NCBI RefSeq assembly: GCF_900107205.1
Contig: NZ_FNPC01000008.1
Span: 85,378-149,377, forward strand
Source of the DNA: Halopenitus persicus
GTDB lineage: Archaea > Halobacteriota > Halobacteria > Halobacteriales > Haloferacaceae
Direction: 5' to 3'
Length of the DNA stretch: 64,000 bases
Shown: piece after piece, positions 1-8,960 of the stretch
Layout of the letters: every line of letters starts with the position of its first letter
Position numbering within the stretch: the first letter of the stretch is position 1
Program-made: the position numbers and the translations under genes
The notes under the pieces: generated by a model
Seen by the model: only the letters and a program-made list of their open reading frames with translations
Told to the model about the DNA's origin: nothing
The model's database searches: none

Positions 1-139
1 CGTCCCGAAGCAGGGTAAAGATGATTCCGACGGTGATGAGAACCGTCAGGACCGCACACGCCAGGAAGACGCCCTTGACGACGCGTCCGATCCGGCGTTC
101 GCGGTCGGACCGTTCGCCGATCGCGGTGCTTGCAGTCAT
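1..139 (-). CDS. pstC: Phosphate ABC transporter permease PstC (N-terminal part)
   Basis: Only the first 46 residues lie in the window; the rest runs off the left edge. The protein begins MTASTAIGERSDRERRIGR and continues with one hydrophobic segment (about residues 24-44), the usual cytoplasmic N-terminus and first membrane helix of the PstC permease. PstC forms, with PstA, the membrane channel of the high-affinity phosphate importer. The call rests mainly on position: it starts 4 bases after the stop codon of the phosphate-binding protein gene on the same strand, the normal pstS-pstC order. Sequence alone would only say 'membrane protein N-terminus'. Confidence 0.75.
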   Translation of the reverse strand, partial: MTASTAIGERSDRERRIGRVVKGVFLACAVLTVLITVGIIFTLLRD

Positions 140-143
140 CTGC

Positions 144-1124
144 TCACTCGCTTACTGCGTCGTCGATCTTCGAGAGGTTGGCCTGTATCTCCTCGTCGTT
201 CATCGGAACGTAGCCGATGTCGTCGGCGACGATCGACTGGTCGCCGGTCATCTCGATCGCGAACCGGATGAACGGCTCGAGCGCCGGGTTCTCGGTCAGC
301 CGGTTCCCGTTGACGTACCAGAAGATCGGCCGCGAGAGGGGATACTCTCCGGTCGAGGCACCCTCCAGGCTCGGCGGCGTACAGCCGTCGCCGGCGTCGA
401 CGTCGAGCGCCTTCACCTGGTCCTGGTTGTTCGTGTAATACGAGAACGGGAGGTAGCCGTGTGCGTACCGACTCCCCTCGACGCCGGAGGCGATGATGTC
501 GTCCTGTTCGGTGCCCTCGAAGTCGTCCCGGATCTGACGGAACTTCCCGATGACCTCCTCGGTCCAGTAGTCGAAGGTCCCGCTCGTCGTCGCGGGACCG
601 TACAGCTCGAAGGGTTCGTCCGGCCACTCGGAGTTGACGTCCGACCACAGTTCGTTCTCGGCGTCGGGGTCCCAGATCTGGCCCAGTTCCTCCATCGTCA
701 TACAGTCGACCCAGTCGGCCTCGTTGTTGGCGATCGCGGTCAGCGCGTCGCCGGCACACTGGATCTCGATCGGCTCGAAGCCGTTCTCCCGGCACCGCTC
801 GACCTCCTCCTCGAGGATGGGCCGTGAGGCGCCGTTGATGTCGCTGTCGCCCGGAATGAAGAACTGTTCGAACCCGCCGGTCGTTCCGTCCGAGGAAACC
901 GAGATGTTCACGCCGTCGTTCTCCTGCTGGTACTCCTCGGCGACGGCCTCCGACAGCGGGAAAACCGTGCTGCTACCGGTAATGCGGATCTCCCGTTCAT
1001 TGCCGCCGCCCAGACAGCCGGCGAGGCCGACGGTCGCTGCCGCGCCCGCCGTCGTGAGGAACCGACGTCGCGTTCCGAATTCCGTTCGATCGCCACGGTT
1101 GGAGACGTCCATCATCGTGACCAA
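144..1124 (-). CDS. pstS: Phosphate-binding lipoprotein PstS
   Basis: This 326-residue protein is the extracellular phosphate-capture subunit of the Pst ABC importer. Residues about 17-40 hold a twin-arginine motif (TRRRFLTTAG), a hydrophobic stretch and a lipobox (LAGC), so it is probably exported folded by Tat and lipid-anchored at the cysteine, as is common in haloarchaea. The mature start has the typical PstS segment ITGSSTVFPLSEAVAEEY, and TTSGTFDYW further on resembles the phosphate-loop region of the family. The pstC gene follows at once, so they form an operon. The chosen start gives a Tat signal of normal length; two internal methionines (MMDV) three and four codons later are equally possible. 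Confidence 0.92.
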   Translation of the reverse strand: MVTMMDVSNRGDRTEFGTRRRFLTTAGAAATVGLAGCLGGGNEREIRITGSSTVFPLSEAVAEEYQQENDGVNISVSSDGTTGGFEQFFIPGDSDINGASRPILEEEVERCRENGFEPIEIQCAGDALTAIANNEADWVDCMTMEELGQIWDPDAENELWSDVNSEWPDEPFELYGPATTSGTFDYWTEEVIGKFRQIRDDFEGTEQDDIIASGVEGSRYAHGYLPFSYYTNNQDQVKALDVDAGDGCTPPSLEGASTGEYPLSRPIFWYVNGNRLTENPALEPFIRFAIEMTGDQSIVADDIGYVPMNDEEIQANLSKIDDAVSE

Positions 1125-1167
1125 GTCGGGACGGAGGGATGAACGCTACTATTAGCGGTATCCATTC

Positions 1168-1198
1168 GACATACGACTATATAGGGATATATACCCAC
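1168..1198 (-). promoter_or_regulatory. Probable pst promoter region
   Basis: An AT-rich island (positions 1176-1194 read tatatagggatatatac) stands out in a GC-rich gap 45-75 bases upstream of pstS, which fits a TATA element with a short leader. The rest of the gap between pstS and hisS (about 1200-1363) shows no gene or clear element. Phosphate-dependent control is expected from the family but no specific site can be named. Confidence 0.45.
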
Positions 1199-1363
1199 GG
1201 CGACCCGGAACTCGCCGTGAGCCGCGTGATCAGCGGTCGACGGTGACGGAGGCACCCTGAGAATGGTGGGAGAGCGCGGCCACGGGACTGGTGACGGACG
1301 CCACCGCGGAATAATGGCGGATCGCGGCCGTGAAGCCGGTCGACGCCCGCGTTCGCGGGAGCG

Positions 1364-2680
1364 CTAGGCGTAGTCGTCGTACGTCGGCCGTCCCGACGCG
1401 GGCGGGAACTTCCCGACCGGAACGGTGGCCTGGTCGCCGCTCGCCATCTCCTTGATCGTCACCTCGTCGTTGGCCAGATCCTGCTCGCCGACGATGACGG
1501 TCGTCTCGGCGTTGATCGAGTCGGCGTAGCCGAGCTGGCCGCCGAAGCCGCGGTCGGCGAGGTCGGTTTCCACGACGTGGCCGAGCGCGCGCAGCTCGCG
1601 GGCGATCCGGGCGGCCTCCTGTCGGGTGTCGCCGACGGAGAGCACGTAGTAGTCGGTTTCGAGCGCCTCGTCGGGCCAGACGCCGGCCCGCTGACACAGC
1701 AGTTTGAGGGTCGCGTGTCCGGGGGCGACCCCGACCGCGGGAGTGGGCTGGCCGCCGAAGCTCTCGATGAGGTCGTCGTAGCGCCCGCCGCCGAAGACCG
1801 ACCGGGAGACCTCGCCGGTCGAGTCGAAGCACTCGAAGACGACGCCGGTGTAGTAGTCGAGCCCGCGGGCGGTCGTCAGCGAGACGTCACAGTACTCGCC
1901 CGCGCCGAAGTCGTCGGCCGCCGACAGGACCGCCCGGAGGTTCTCGACGGCGGCCTCGACGTCCGGGCCGCCGACCTCCGCGACCGCGTCCAGGTCGTCG
2001 ACGCCGTCGACGCCGACGATGAGGTCGTCGAACTCGCGGGCGGTCGACCGGTCGATCCCGGCCTCCGCCAGCAGCGTGAGGTATTCGGCCTCGTCGATCT
2101 TCGCGCGCTTGTCGACCGCCCGGATCGCCGCGGCGGCGTCGACCGCGTCCGGGTCGTCGGCCAGCGCCCGCACCAGTCCGCCGAGGATGTCCCGGTGGGA
2201 GACCCGGAACTCGAAGTCGTCGCCGGTCAGCCCGAGGGACGTGAGCGCGTCCGCCGCGACCGCCAGAACCTCCGCGTCGGCCTCCGGCTCCGACGACCCG
2301 AAGACGTCGATGTTGGTCTGGTAGAACTCCCGGAAGCGTCCCTGTTGGACCTGCTCGTAGCGCCAGAACGGGCGGGTGGAGACCCACTTGATGGGCTTCG
2401 AGAGCTCCTGCCCCTTCGCGACGACCATCCGCGCGACGGTCGGGGTGAGCTCGGGCGTCAACGCGACGTCGCGGCCGCCCTGGTCGGTGAACGAATAGAG
2501 CTCCTCGACGATCCCCTCGCCGGACTTGTCCGTGTACATCCGGGTGCGTTCGAGCGCGGGCGTGGCGACCTCGCGGAAGCCGTACCGCTTTGCGGCGGCC
2601 TCGATCGTGTCGGTCACCTCGCGGCGAGCCGACTGCTCGCCGGGATAGAAGTCGCGAAATCCCTTGAGTCGGTCGTACAT
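1364..2680 (-). CDS. hisS: Histidine--tRNA ligase
   Basis: This 438-residue protein charges tRNA-His. It is a class II synthetase: the N-terminus MYDRLKGFRDFYPGE is typical, motif 2 is RYEQVQQGRFREFYQ (around residues 105-119), and the histidine-binding motif LDYYTG is present near residue 275. The C-terminal 90 residues form the anticodon-binding domain (VIVGEQDLANDEVTIK). Length and domain order are normal for the archaeal enzyme. The stop lies about 240 bases from pstS, so it is probably its own transcription unit. The 210 bases upstream of the start hold short tandem repeats and no gene. Confidence 0.97.
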   Translation of the reverse strand: MYDRLKGFRDFYPGEQSARREVTDTIEAAAKRYGFREVATPALERTRMYTDKSGEGIVEELYSFTDQGGRDVALTPELTPTVARMVVAKGQELSKPIKWVSTRPFWRYEQVQQGRFREFYQTNIDVFGSSEPEADAEVLAVAADALTSLGLTGDDFEFRVSHRDILGGLVRALADDPDAVDAAAAIRAVDKRAKIDEAEYLTLLAEAGIDRSTAREFDDLIVGVDGVDDLDAVAEVGGPDVEAAVENLRAVLSAADDFGAGEYCDVSLTTARGLDYYTGVVFECFDSTGEVSRSVFGGGRYDDLIESFGGQPTPAVGVAPGHATLKLLCQRAGVWPDEALETDYYVLSVGDTRQEAARIARELRALGHVVETDLADRGFGGQLGYADSINAETTVIVGEQDLANDEVTIKEMASGDQATVPVGKFPPASGRPTYDDYA

Positions 2681-2820
2681 ACGCCGCGGTTCGGCCAGCG
2701 GGCGCTTGAAACCATCCCTTCGGGATCGTGGCGGCGACGGCGCGAGGCCGTGCCGGTCGGCGACGACGCACAGCCGTGTCGGGCGACGACCGGGAGCGTA
2801 CCGGGCAGCGACGACGGCAC

Positions 2821-2852
2821 GATCCCACGTCGGTCCGATCCCACGTCGGTCC
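2821..2852. repeat. 16-bp tandem duplication
   Basis: Two exact head-to-tail copies of gatcccacgtcggtcc, followed by a looser 12-bp repeat (ctcagccggtcc, about 2865-2900). The unit lies in the gap between hisS and the PP-loop gene and encodes nothing. Confidence 0.8.
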
Positions 2853-2890
2853 CGGTCCCGGGCCTCGGCTCAGCCGGTCCCAGCCTCGAC

Positions 2891-3484
2891 TCAGCCGGTC
2901 CGGCCGCGAACGTAGGTCTGTTCGTGGTCCGGAAAGACCTCCGCGATCGCCGCCTCGCCGTGCGTCTCCGCGAGCAGGGCGCGGAGCTCGTCCTCGTAGT
3001 CGGCCTTGGCGATCTCCGCGCTCGGGCCGGTCTCGACCTCGAAGGTCTCCTCGACGAGCCGGTCGACGGCGTGGCGCCCGAACCCCGACAGCGGCGCCAG
3101 ATAGTCGACGTCGTGACGATCCTCGAGGCTCTGCGCCTGCGCCCGGGAGACGGTCGGCACGCGGTCGTCCCGGCGGGTACCGTCGGCGATCGCGTCGACG
3201 TCGAGGGCGGCGATGGCCTCGAGGGCGTGTTCGTGAACGTGCTGGATGCCGTTTCGCGGGTAGCCGTCCTCGTGCATCCGGTCGACCGCCTCGCGGGCGA
3301 CCGACTCCTCGAGGGCGACGCGCTCGAAGGGGAACCCGAGCGCGTCGGCCGCCCGCTCGGCGTGTCGCCAGTCGTCGGTGATCCCGAAGCTGCCGGTGAC
3401 ACACCGGACGTCGTAGAAGCGGTCGAGCAGCACCGCCGCGAGCGAGGAGTCCTTGCCGCCGCTGTACAGGAGGGCCAGCTCCAT
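2891..3484 (-). CDS. PP-loop ATPase, haloarchaeal (function unknown)
   Basis: A 197-residue protein that opens with a textbook PP-loop nucleotide-binding motif, LALLYSGGKDSS (residues 3-14), as in N-type ATP pyrophosphatases such as QueC, NadE, GuaA and the tRNA-modifying enzymes. These activate a carbonyl or carboxylate by adenylation. Further family-like features are DGTRRDDRVP near residue 100, which resembles the substrate-side loop, and LSGFGRHAVDRLVEE. It is shorter than QueC or NadE and lacks zinc cysteines. I recall similar haloarchaeal proteins annotated only as a DUF of the alpha-hydrolase/asparagine-synthase-like group. The gene starts two bases after the stop of the PDCD5 gene, so the two are probably co-transcribed. 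The substrate is unknown. Confidence 0.75.
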   Translation of the reverse strand: MELALLYSGGKDSSLAAVLLDRFYDVRCVTGSFGITDDWRHAERAADALGFPFERVALEESVAREAVDRMHEDGYPRNGIQHVHEHALEAIAALDVDAIADGTRRDDRVPTVSRAQAQSLEDRHDVDYLAPLSGFGRHAVDRLVEETFEVETGPSAEIAKADYEDELRALLAETHGEAAIAEVFPDHEQTYVRGRTG

Positions 3485-3486
3485 CC

Positions 3487-3837
3487 TCAGCGCCGGCGGA
3501 TGTCGAAGCTCTTCTGCTCGGGCTGGAGCTCGCGCAGGAGCTCCTTCATCTGATCCTCGTCGATCCGTCCCTGCACGCGACCGCTCTGAGCCAGCGCCGC
3601 GACCTGCTTTTTCACCTGCGCGGCGAAGTCGGGTTTCGACATCTCGACGGCGTTGAGCCGCTGGCGGGCGCCGTCGGTGAGGTGCTGTTTGAGGACGGCC
3701 TCCTGTTGGGCCTCCGCCTGCTGGCGAGCCGCCTCCTGGGCCTCCTCGTTCCCGCCGCCCTGGGCCCGCTCCTGGAGTTCCTGTCGCTTCTGTTCGCGGA
3801 GTTCCTCGAGCCGATCGTCGTCGGGATTGCCGCTCAT
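3487..3837 (-). CDS. DNA-binding protein of the PDCD5/TFAR19 family
   Basis: This 116-residue, charged, mostly helical protein begins [20 protein letters not shown] and carries the conserved PDCD5 core: a long Glu/Gln/Ala-rich N-terminal helix, then [18 protein letters not shown] and a C-terminal three-helix bundle ending DIRRR. Archaeal PDCD5 homologues are small double-stranded-DNA-binding proteins of unclear role; their human relative acts in apoptosis and chaperone work. Length is normal (archaeal members are 110-120 residues). The ATG fits the family start. It leads a likely two-gene unit with the PP-loop ATPase. Confidence 0.93.
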   Translation of the reverse strand: MSGNPDDDRLEELREQKRQELQERAQGGGNEEAQEAARQQAEAQQEAVLKQHLTDGARQRLNAVEMSKPDFAAQVKKQVAALAQSGRVQGRIDEDQMKELLRELQPEQKSFDIRRR

Positions 3838-3890
3838 ACGGATCCCTTTCGGCTGCTCGCGAAAAACGATTTCGGAGGCAGGAACCGATC

Positions 3891-4036
3891 GCGGCGATCG
3901 AAACGGCGATCCGACCCGACGATCGAAGCGACGATCGGGCCTGGTGCCGGAAGTGACGACCGAAGCGGCGATCGGGTCTGGTGCCGGAAGAGGCGGCCGA
4001 AGCGGCGATTCGACCCGGCGCCGGAAGGGGCGACGG
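3891..4036. repeat. Imperfect tandem repeats, about 36-bp units
   Basis: The 210-base gap between the PDCD5 gene and metX is filled by degenerate repeats built on cgaagcggcgatcgg and ctggtgccggaag, in roughly four copies. No gene is seen here. Confidence 0.7.
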
Positions 4037-4048
4037 AATCCGGCGGAG

Positions 4049-5449
4049 TCAGCCGGAAAAGAGGCTCGAGTGAACCGGCGCGTGCGAGGTCCCGGATCCG
4101 TCAGCCACCGGCTCGTCGGGCTCGGCGGCGTCGACGACCGACTTCCCGTCGGTTCCGGACCGAAGGAAATCGCGGACCGGCGGCCCGACGCTCTCGGGTT
4201 CGACGAGGAACGCGTCGTGGCCGTGGTCGGAGTCGACGAGGTGGTGGGCCACCGGCACGTCGGACTCGCGGAACGCGTCGGCGAGGTCGGCGGACTGGTC
4301 GACGGTGAAATGCCAGTCCTGCGAGAAGGACATCACGAGCGCCTCGCCGGTGAACGCCGCGAGGGCGTCCGCGTCGTCCGCGTACCCGCCCGCGAGGTCG
4401 TACTCGTCCATCGCGCGGGTGAGATAGAGGTAGCTGTTCGCGTCGAAGCGCTCCGCGAACGACCCGGCGTTGTAATCCAGATACGACTCGACCTCGCGGT
4501 ACGGGAAGAACGCCGCCGTCGGGTTCTCGGGGACGTCCAAGCCCTCACCGCGCGTCAGCGAGTCGCGGCCGGCCGACCGCCGGCCGAACTTCCGGTCCAT
4601 CGAGGACTTCGAGAGGTACATCACGTGGCCGATCTGTCTGGCCAGCCCGAGGCCGGTGTCCGGCGTGGGTCGGTCGCCGTAGTAGTCGCCGCCGTTCCAG
4701 TTCGGGTCCGACCGGATGGCCCGCCTCGCGATCGCGTCCAGGGCGAGACACTGCGGGTCGAGCCGGGCCGCCGCCGCGATCACGATCAGGTAGTCGGCGT
4801 CGTCGGGATACCGTTTCCCCCAATCGAGCACGTTCATCCCGCCGACGCTGCCGCCGACGACCGCCCGGAGCCGGCCGACGCCGAGATGGTCGAGCAGCCG
4901 GCGCTGGGCGCGGGTCCAGTCGGCGACCTGCACCGGCGGGAAATCGAGTGCCCAGCGGTCGTGGTCGACCTCCCGGTCGGGATCGACGTCGTCCGGTCGG
5001 CGGCTCGCGGGCCCGGAGCTGCCGTAACACGACCCCGGAACGTTCGCGCAGACGACGTAGTACTCGGTGGTGTCGATCGCCTTGCCCGGCCCGACGACGT
5101 CGTCCCACCACGCGCGAGCCTGGCCGGCCTGGTTGGGCGACGCCTCGTCGGCGTCGCCGGCATCATCGGCGGTGCTCGCGTCGGCGTCGCCGGCGGAACC
5201 GGCGTCCCCGTTTTCGTCGGCGTCGGCGTCGCCGTCGGCCGCAGCATCCTCCGTGGTCGAATCCGGAACCTCGGGCGTCCGCGCGACGTTCTGGCTGCCG
5301 GTCAACGCGTGACAGACGAGGACCGCGTTGTCCCCGTCGAACTCGCCGTAGGTCTCGTAGGCGATCCGCAACTCGGGGATCGATCGGCCACACTCGAAGG
5401 TGAACTCCCCGAGGGAAGCGATCCCGCTGTCGTGTGGTGTCGTCGTCAT
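4049..5449 (-). CDS. metX: Homoserine O-acetyltransferase
   Basis: This 466-residue alpha/beta-hydrolase-fold enzyme transfers an acetyl group from acetyl-CoA to homoserine, the first committed step of methionine synthesis by direct sulfhydrylation. Visible are the MetX motif [14 protein letters not shown], the nucleophile motif [12 protein letters not shown] (Ser in GxSxGG) and the C-terminal catalytic histidine in [11 protein letters not shown]. It is some 60-80 residues longer than usual. The excess is an acidic Asp/Ala-rich low-complexity insert at about residues 61-100, encoded around 5150-5265, placed right after the TGSQN loop. The next gene upstream is the sulfhydrylase metY, about 95 bases away on the same strand, so the pathway is complete here. 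Confidence 0.95.
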   Translation of the reverse strand: MTTTPHDSGIASLGEFTFECGRSIPELRIAYETYGEFDGDNAVLVCHALTGSQNVARTPEVPDSTTEDAAADGDADADENGDAGSAGDADASTADDAGDADEASPNQAGQARAWWDDVVGPGKAIDTTEYYVVCANVPGSCYGSSGPASRRPDDVDPDREVDHDRWALDFPPVQVADWTRAQRRLLDHLGVGRLRAVVGGSVGGMNVLDWGKRYPDDADYLIVIAAAARLDPQCLALDAIARRAIRSDPNWNGGDYYGDRPTPDTGLGLARQIGHVMYLSKSSMDRKFGRRSAGRDSLTRGEGLDVPENPTAAFFPYREVESYLDYNAGSFAERFDANSYLYLTRAMDEYDLAGGYADDADALAAFTGEALVMSFSQDWHFTVDQSADLADAFRESDVPVAHHLVDSDHGHDAFLVEPESVGPPVRDFLRSGTDGKSVVDAAEPDEPVADGSGTSHAPVHSSLFSG

Positions 5450-5545
5450 CTGTGGGCTGTGAGTGGAGCGTTCGTTCGGACGACGTCGGGGGGCGAAACG
5501 GGGACGACGTCGGGAGCGATGGCGGTCATTCGTCGATTCCGTGCG

Positions 5546-6865
5546 TCACCGGTCGGTCCCGACCGGCGAGGCGTCGTTTTCGGCGCCGGCGTTCGATCCG
5601 GCCGCGAGGCCGGCGTCGAGGTCGGCGAGGACGTCCGCGGGGTCCTCGAGGCCGACGGAGAGACGCAGCATCTCCGGGAAGACGCCGGCCGCGCGCTGGG
5701 CCTCGCGGTCCATCTGTGCATGCGTGGTGGAGGCGGGGTGGATGATTAACGATTTCGCGTCGCCGACGTTCGCGAGGAAGCTCGTCAGCTCGACGGACTC
5801 ACAGAGCGTCTTGGCCGCCTCGTAGCCGTCCGCGACGCCGAAGGTGACCATCCCGCCGAAGCCGTCGAGGTATTTCGAGGCGTTGTCGTGGGTCCGGTGG
5901 CCCTCGAGGCCGGGATACGCGACCCACTCGACGCGGTCGTCGTCCCGGAGGAACTCCGCGACCGTCCGGGCGTTCTCGCAGTGGCGGTCCATCCGCAACG
6001 GAAGCGTGTTGGCCCCCTGAATCGTCTGCCAGGCGTCGAAGGGGGACTGCTGGCCGCCGGTCGGCCGGACGCCGCGCTGGCGGGCGACGTTCGCGAAGGC
6101 GGCGTCGCCGAACCGCTCGACGAAGTCGATCGGGAACGCCGGGCTCTGCCCGGAGAGCTCGTCGTAGTCCGCGTCCGGGTGGTCCCACGGGAACGTGCCG
6201 CCGTCGACGACCACGCCGCCGACGGTCGTGCCGTTGCCGGTGATCCACTTCGTGGTCGACTCCCAGACGACGTCCGCGCCGTGTTCGAACGGGCGGCACA
6301 GCGCCGGGGTCGCGAACGTGTTGTCGACGACGAGCGGGACGGCGTGCTCGTGGGCGATCCCGGCCAGCCGCTCGAGGTCCGGCGTCACGAGCGAGGGGTT
6401 GGCGATCGTCTCGACGTGGACGAAGGCGGTGTCCTCGTCGATCGCCTCGGCGTACGCGTCGTACTCGAGGGTGTCGACGAGCCGGGCCTCCACCCCGCGG
6501 CGGTCGGCGATCGTCGTGAAATACGTGGACGTGCCGCCGTACATCTCCGCGGCGGCGACCACGTTGTCGCCAGCGGACGCGAGCACGGTCGTGATCGCGT
6601 CGATCGCGGCCATCCCGGAGCCGGTCGCGACCGCGTCGCTGCCGCCCTCGAGGTCGGCGATCCGGTCCTCGAGTGCGGCGACGGTGGGGTTCGACAGCCG
6701 GGAGTAGATGTGGCCGTCGGCGCGAAGCGCGTACATCTCCGCCGTCGTGTCGGCGTCCTCGAAGACGTAGGAGGTGGTCTGATGGATCGGCGTCGCGCGC
6801 GAGCCGGTCGCCGGATCCGGGTCGGTTCCGGCGTGGAGGCTCCGGGTCTGGAACCCTCGAGTCAT
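5546..6865 (-). CDS. metY: O-acetylhomoserine aminocarboxypropyltransferase (sulfhydrylase)
   Basis: A 439-residue PLP enzyme of the Cys/Met-metabolism family. It replaces the acetyl group of O-acetylhomoserine with sulfide to make homocysteine. It starts TRGFQTRSLHAGTDPDPATG, typical of the family. The PLP lysine lies in ESTTKWITGNGTTVGG (about residue 210), and PTGGQQSPFDAWQTIQG and TLPLRMDRHCENA match the family. Length is normal. It precedes metX on the same strand. The start codon lies about 28-34 bases from a TATA-like element, so the transcript is probably leaderless, and an inverted repeat sits between them. Confidence 0.95.
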   Translation of the reverse strand: MTRGFQTRSLHAGTDPDPATGSRATPIHQTTSYVFEDADTTAEMYALRADGHIYSRLSNPTVAALEDRIADLEGGSDAVATGSGMAAIDAITTVLASAGDNVVAAAEMYGGTSTYFTTIADRRGVEARLVDTLEYDAYAEAIDEDTAFVHVETIANPSLVTPDLERLAGIAHEHAVPLVVDNTFATPALCRPFEHGADVVWESTTKWITGNGTTVGGVVVDGGTFPWDHPDADYDELSGQSPAFPIDFVERFGDAAFANVARQRGVRPTGGQQSPFDAWQTIQGANTLPLRMDRHCENARTVAEFLRDDDRVEWVAYPGLEGHRTHDNASKYLDGFGGMVTFGVADGYEAAKTLCESVELTSFLANVGDAKSLIIHPASTTHAQMDREAQRAAGVFPEMLRLSVGLEDPADVLADLDAGLAAGSNAGAENDASPVGTDR

Positions 6866-6876
6866 GTACTATACGC

Positions 6877-6899
6877 ATATCACTCGTGATATCTATAAC
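6877..6899 (-). promoter_or_regulatory. metY promoter with palindromic operator candidate
   Basis: Positions 6877-6892 form a perfect inverted repeat, atatcac-tc-gtgatat, immediately upstream of the metY start (6865). A TATA-like element (tctataacc, 6892-6900, read on the minus strand) abuts it at about -28. A protein bound here would block the start site, so this is a plausible repressor operator. Which regulator binds is unknown. Confidence 0.55.
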
Positions 6900-7059
6900 C
6901 GTCAGTTACGGCAAGGCCTGCCGGACCCCGATCGTGGTGCCATACGTCACGAACGGAGGTCCGTTCGTCACGCGGGCTCGCACGTCACGAACCGGACGGT
7001 CGTCCACTTCACGCTCGGCCGCTCGGCGGCAGTCCGGCGTTCGAAAACGGCCGATAGAA

Positions 7060-7078
7060 CTATGTGTATTACATTATA
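7060..7078 (+). promoter_or_regulatory. Probable promoter of the TrmB-like gene
   Basis: The AT-rich run tgtattacattatattttt stands out between the divergent metY and TrmB-type genes. It would give a transcript start near 7095-7100, with a leader of about 60 bases to the ATG at 7158. The remaining gap bases carry no gene. Confidence 0.4.
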
Positions 7079-7157
7079 TTTTTGACCATAAGGGCGAGAG
7101 AGACGGGGATCGAACGAGACGTTGCGCACCGGGGGACGCCGGAAGGACGAACAACCA

Positions 7158-7958
7158 ATGTCAACATCCGAATCGGTCGAGGAGGCCGTCGAGGCGTTAC
7201 GACAGTTCGGGCTCCGGGAGTACGAATCGAAGTGTTTCGTGGGGCTGCTGCGTCTCTCGACGGGGACCGCAAAGGAGATCAGCGAGATGGCTGACGTCCC
7301 ACGGACGCGCGTCTACGACGCGGTCCGCGTGTTGGAGGCCCGCGGACTGGTCACGACCCAGCACTCGAGTCCCAAACGGTTTCGGGCGGTCACGCCGGAG
7401 GAGGCGACCCGAACGTTCCGCGAACGGTACGAGCGGGAGCTCGAGCGATTGTCTGCGTCGCTCGAGGCGCTGACGGACGTCGAGGATGCCGCCGATCTGC
7501 CGGACGTCTGGACGATGACGGGTCGCGCCCGTATCGACGACCGGATCCGGCGACTGACGCGCGAGGCGACCGAGGAGATCGTGTTCGTCGTCGGGGACGT
7601 GACGTTTCTCACCGAGGAGGTGATCGAGGCTCTCACGGGCGTGAGCGACGACGTGTCGCTGTTGATCGGCGGTGTCGACGACGCCCTCCAGCGCCGGATC
7701 CGGAGCGCGGTGCCGCGAGCGGAGACGTTCGTGTCCGGACTGGAGTGGCTGGCGGACGGGAGCGGGGACGGCGGGCGGCGGTCCATCGGACGACTGTTGC
7801 TGATCGACCGCTCGGCGACGCTCATCAGCACCGTCGGGGCGACCGCCGACGACGAACACGCGATGTACGGTGCAGGCCTCGAAAACGGGCTGGTGGTCGT
7901 CGCCCGCCGACTGCTCGCGCGGGACGGTCCCCTCACGCTCCGCTCCCGGAGCAACTGA
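7158..7958 (+). CDS. TrmB-family transcriptional regulator
   Basis: A 266-residue protein. Residues about 10-80 form the TrmB winged helix (ALRQFGLREYESKCFVGLL, then GTAKEISEMADVPRTRVYD), which binds promoter DNA. The C-terminal two thirds resemble the PLD-like/sensor region of TrmB-type regulators (TGRARIDDRIRRLTREATEE). TrmB proteins sense sugars or other metabolites and act as repressors or activators. I chose the ATG at 7158, because it starts the conserved helix at normal distance; an upstream ATG at 7122 adds 12 unlike residues. It is divergent from metY, but a link to methionine genes is only a guess from position. Confidence 0.88.
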   Translation: MSTSESVEEAVEALRQFGLREYESKCFVGLLRLSTGTAKEISEMADVPRTRVYDAVRVLEARGLVTTQHSSPKRFRAVTPEEATRTFRERYERELERLSASLEALTDVEDAADLPDVWTMTGRARIDDRIRRLTREATEEIVFVVGDVTFLTEEVIEALTGVSDDVSLLIGGVDDALQRRIRSAVPRAETFVSGLEWLADGSGDGGRRSIGRLLLIDRSATLISTVGATADDEHAMYGAGLENGLVVVARRLLARDGPLTLRSRSN

Positions 7959-8012
7959 CGGACGAACGGTAGGACGACCATAACTAACCGCCGAAGGGCC
8001 GCATCGGTCGGT

Positions 8013-8885
8013 ATGAAGGCGTCCAACGAAACGGGGCTCCTGTCCCACCTGCGGCGCCCGGAGTACACGGGCGAGAATCGATGCATCCCCTGTACGGTCC
8101 TCAACCTCGCCATCGCAGTCGCCCTCTCGATCGGTGCGGGATACGCCGCGTTGGCGTTCGAGCTGCCGCCGATCGGCGTCGGCGCCGCGACGCTGGCGCT
8201 GGCTGTCGTCGTGATCTACCTGCGGGGATATCTGATACCGGGGACGCCGACGATCACGAAGCGATATTTCCCGGATCGGGTGCTGGCGTGGTTCGAGAAG
8301 ACGCCGGCGGACGTCGACCGGGAGGGCGTCAGGAACGGCGGTATCGATCGGGAAGAGGTGAATCCGGAGGCGCTGTTGCTCGAGATCGGGATCGTGGTCG
8401 ACGACCCGTCGAACGAGGACCTGGTTCTCGATCCCGAGTTCGAACGGGCGTGGGAGCGCACGATCCGCGACCACTGGCGGGAGGAGCGGGCGGCGAAACG
8501 GAGCCTCGGAACGTTCGTGGACGCCGACCCGAACGAGATCGAGTTCGACGCACATTCCGGCTCGTTCCTGGCGTGGGCCGACGAGGCGTACTTGGCCTCG
8601 TGGCCGTCCCGGGCGGCCTGCGTGGCGGACACGGCCGCGGCGACGGAACTGCCGAAGTGGGACGCCGACTGGGGTCGGCGGTCGCTCGCGCTCCGCGCGG
8701 AGATCCTCGGCGCGCTCCGACTGTTCCTCGAGCAGTGTCCCGCCTGCGGCGGCGCGGTCGTGTTGTCACAGGACGTCGTCGAGTCCTGCTGTCGGAGCCG
8801 GGACGTGGTGACGGCCACGTGTCAGTCCTGTGATTCGCGGCTGTTCGAGCTCGACGTCGACCCCGACGACCTGCCGGAGCGATAG
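8013..8885 (+). CDS. Haloarchaeal membrane protein with C-terminal zinc-binding cysteines
   Basis: A 290-residue protein of unknown function. An N-terminal CIPCTVLN segment is followed by two membrane helices (about residues 30-50 and 53-73). A mostly cytoplasmic, acidic domain follows, and the end carries a zinc-ribbon-like set: CPACGG (around residue 248), CC, and CQSC about 30 residues later. Such proteins are found singly in haloarchaeal genomes; I know no described function. It is transcribed alone, 54 bases after the TrmB-type regulator and in the same direction, so the two could share a transcript. Confidence 0.7.
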   Translation: MKASNETGLLSHLRRPEYTGENRCIPCTVLNLAIAVALSIGAGYAALAFELPPIGVGAATLALAVVVIYLRGYLIPGTPTITKRYFPDRVLAWFEKTPADVDREGVRNGGIDREEVNPEALLLEIGIVVDDPSNEDLVLDPEFERAWERTIRDHWREERAAKRSLGTFVDADPNEIEFDAHSGSFLAWADEAYLASWPSRAACVADTAAATELPKWDADWGRRSLALRAEILGALRLFLEQCPACGGAVVLSQDVVESCCRSRDVVTATCQSCDSRLFELDVDPDDLPER

Positions 8886-8960
8886 CTGTCCCCCGAAACC
8901 GATGGGAGCCGCCCAAAAGCGATAGCTGTCCCCCGAAACCGATAGCTACCGCCCGAAAAC
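8881..8960. repeat. 20-bp direct repeats after the membrane-protein gene
   Basis: gatagctgtcccccgaaacc occurs exactly at 8881-8900 and 8921-8940, and a 17/20 copy follows at 8941-8960. The first copy includes the stop codon region of the preceding gene. The remaining bases to 9037 carry no gene. Confidence 0.8.

Noticed and set aside
3653..5749. Long open frame on the plus strand (698 codons) and similar ones opposite most genes
   Set aside because: It lies antisense to the PDCD5 and metX genes. High GC removes stop codons on the opposite strand; the residue makeup (Arg/Gly/Val-rich) and the lack of motifs show these are shadows.
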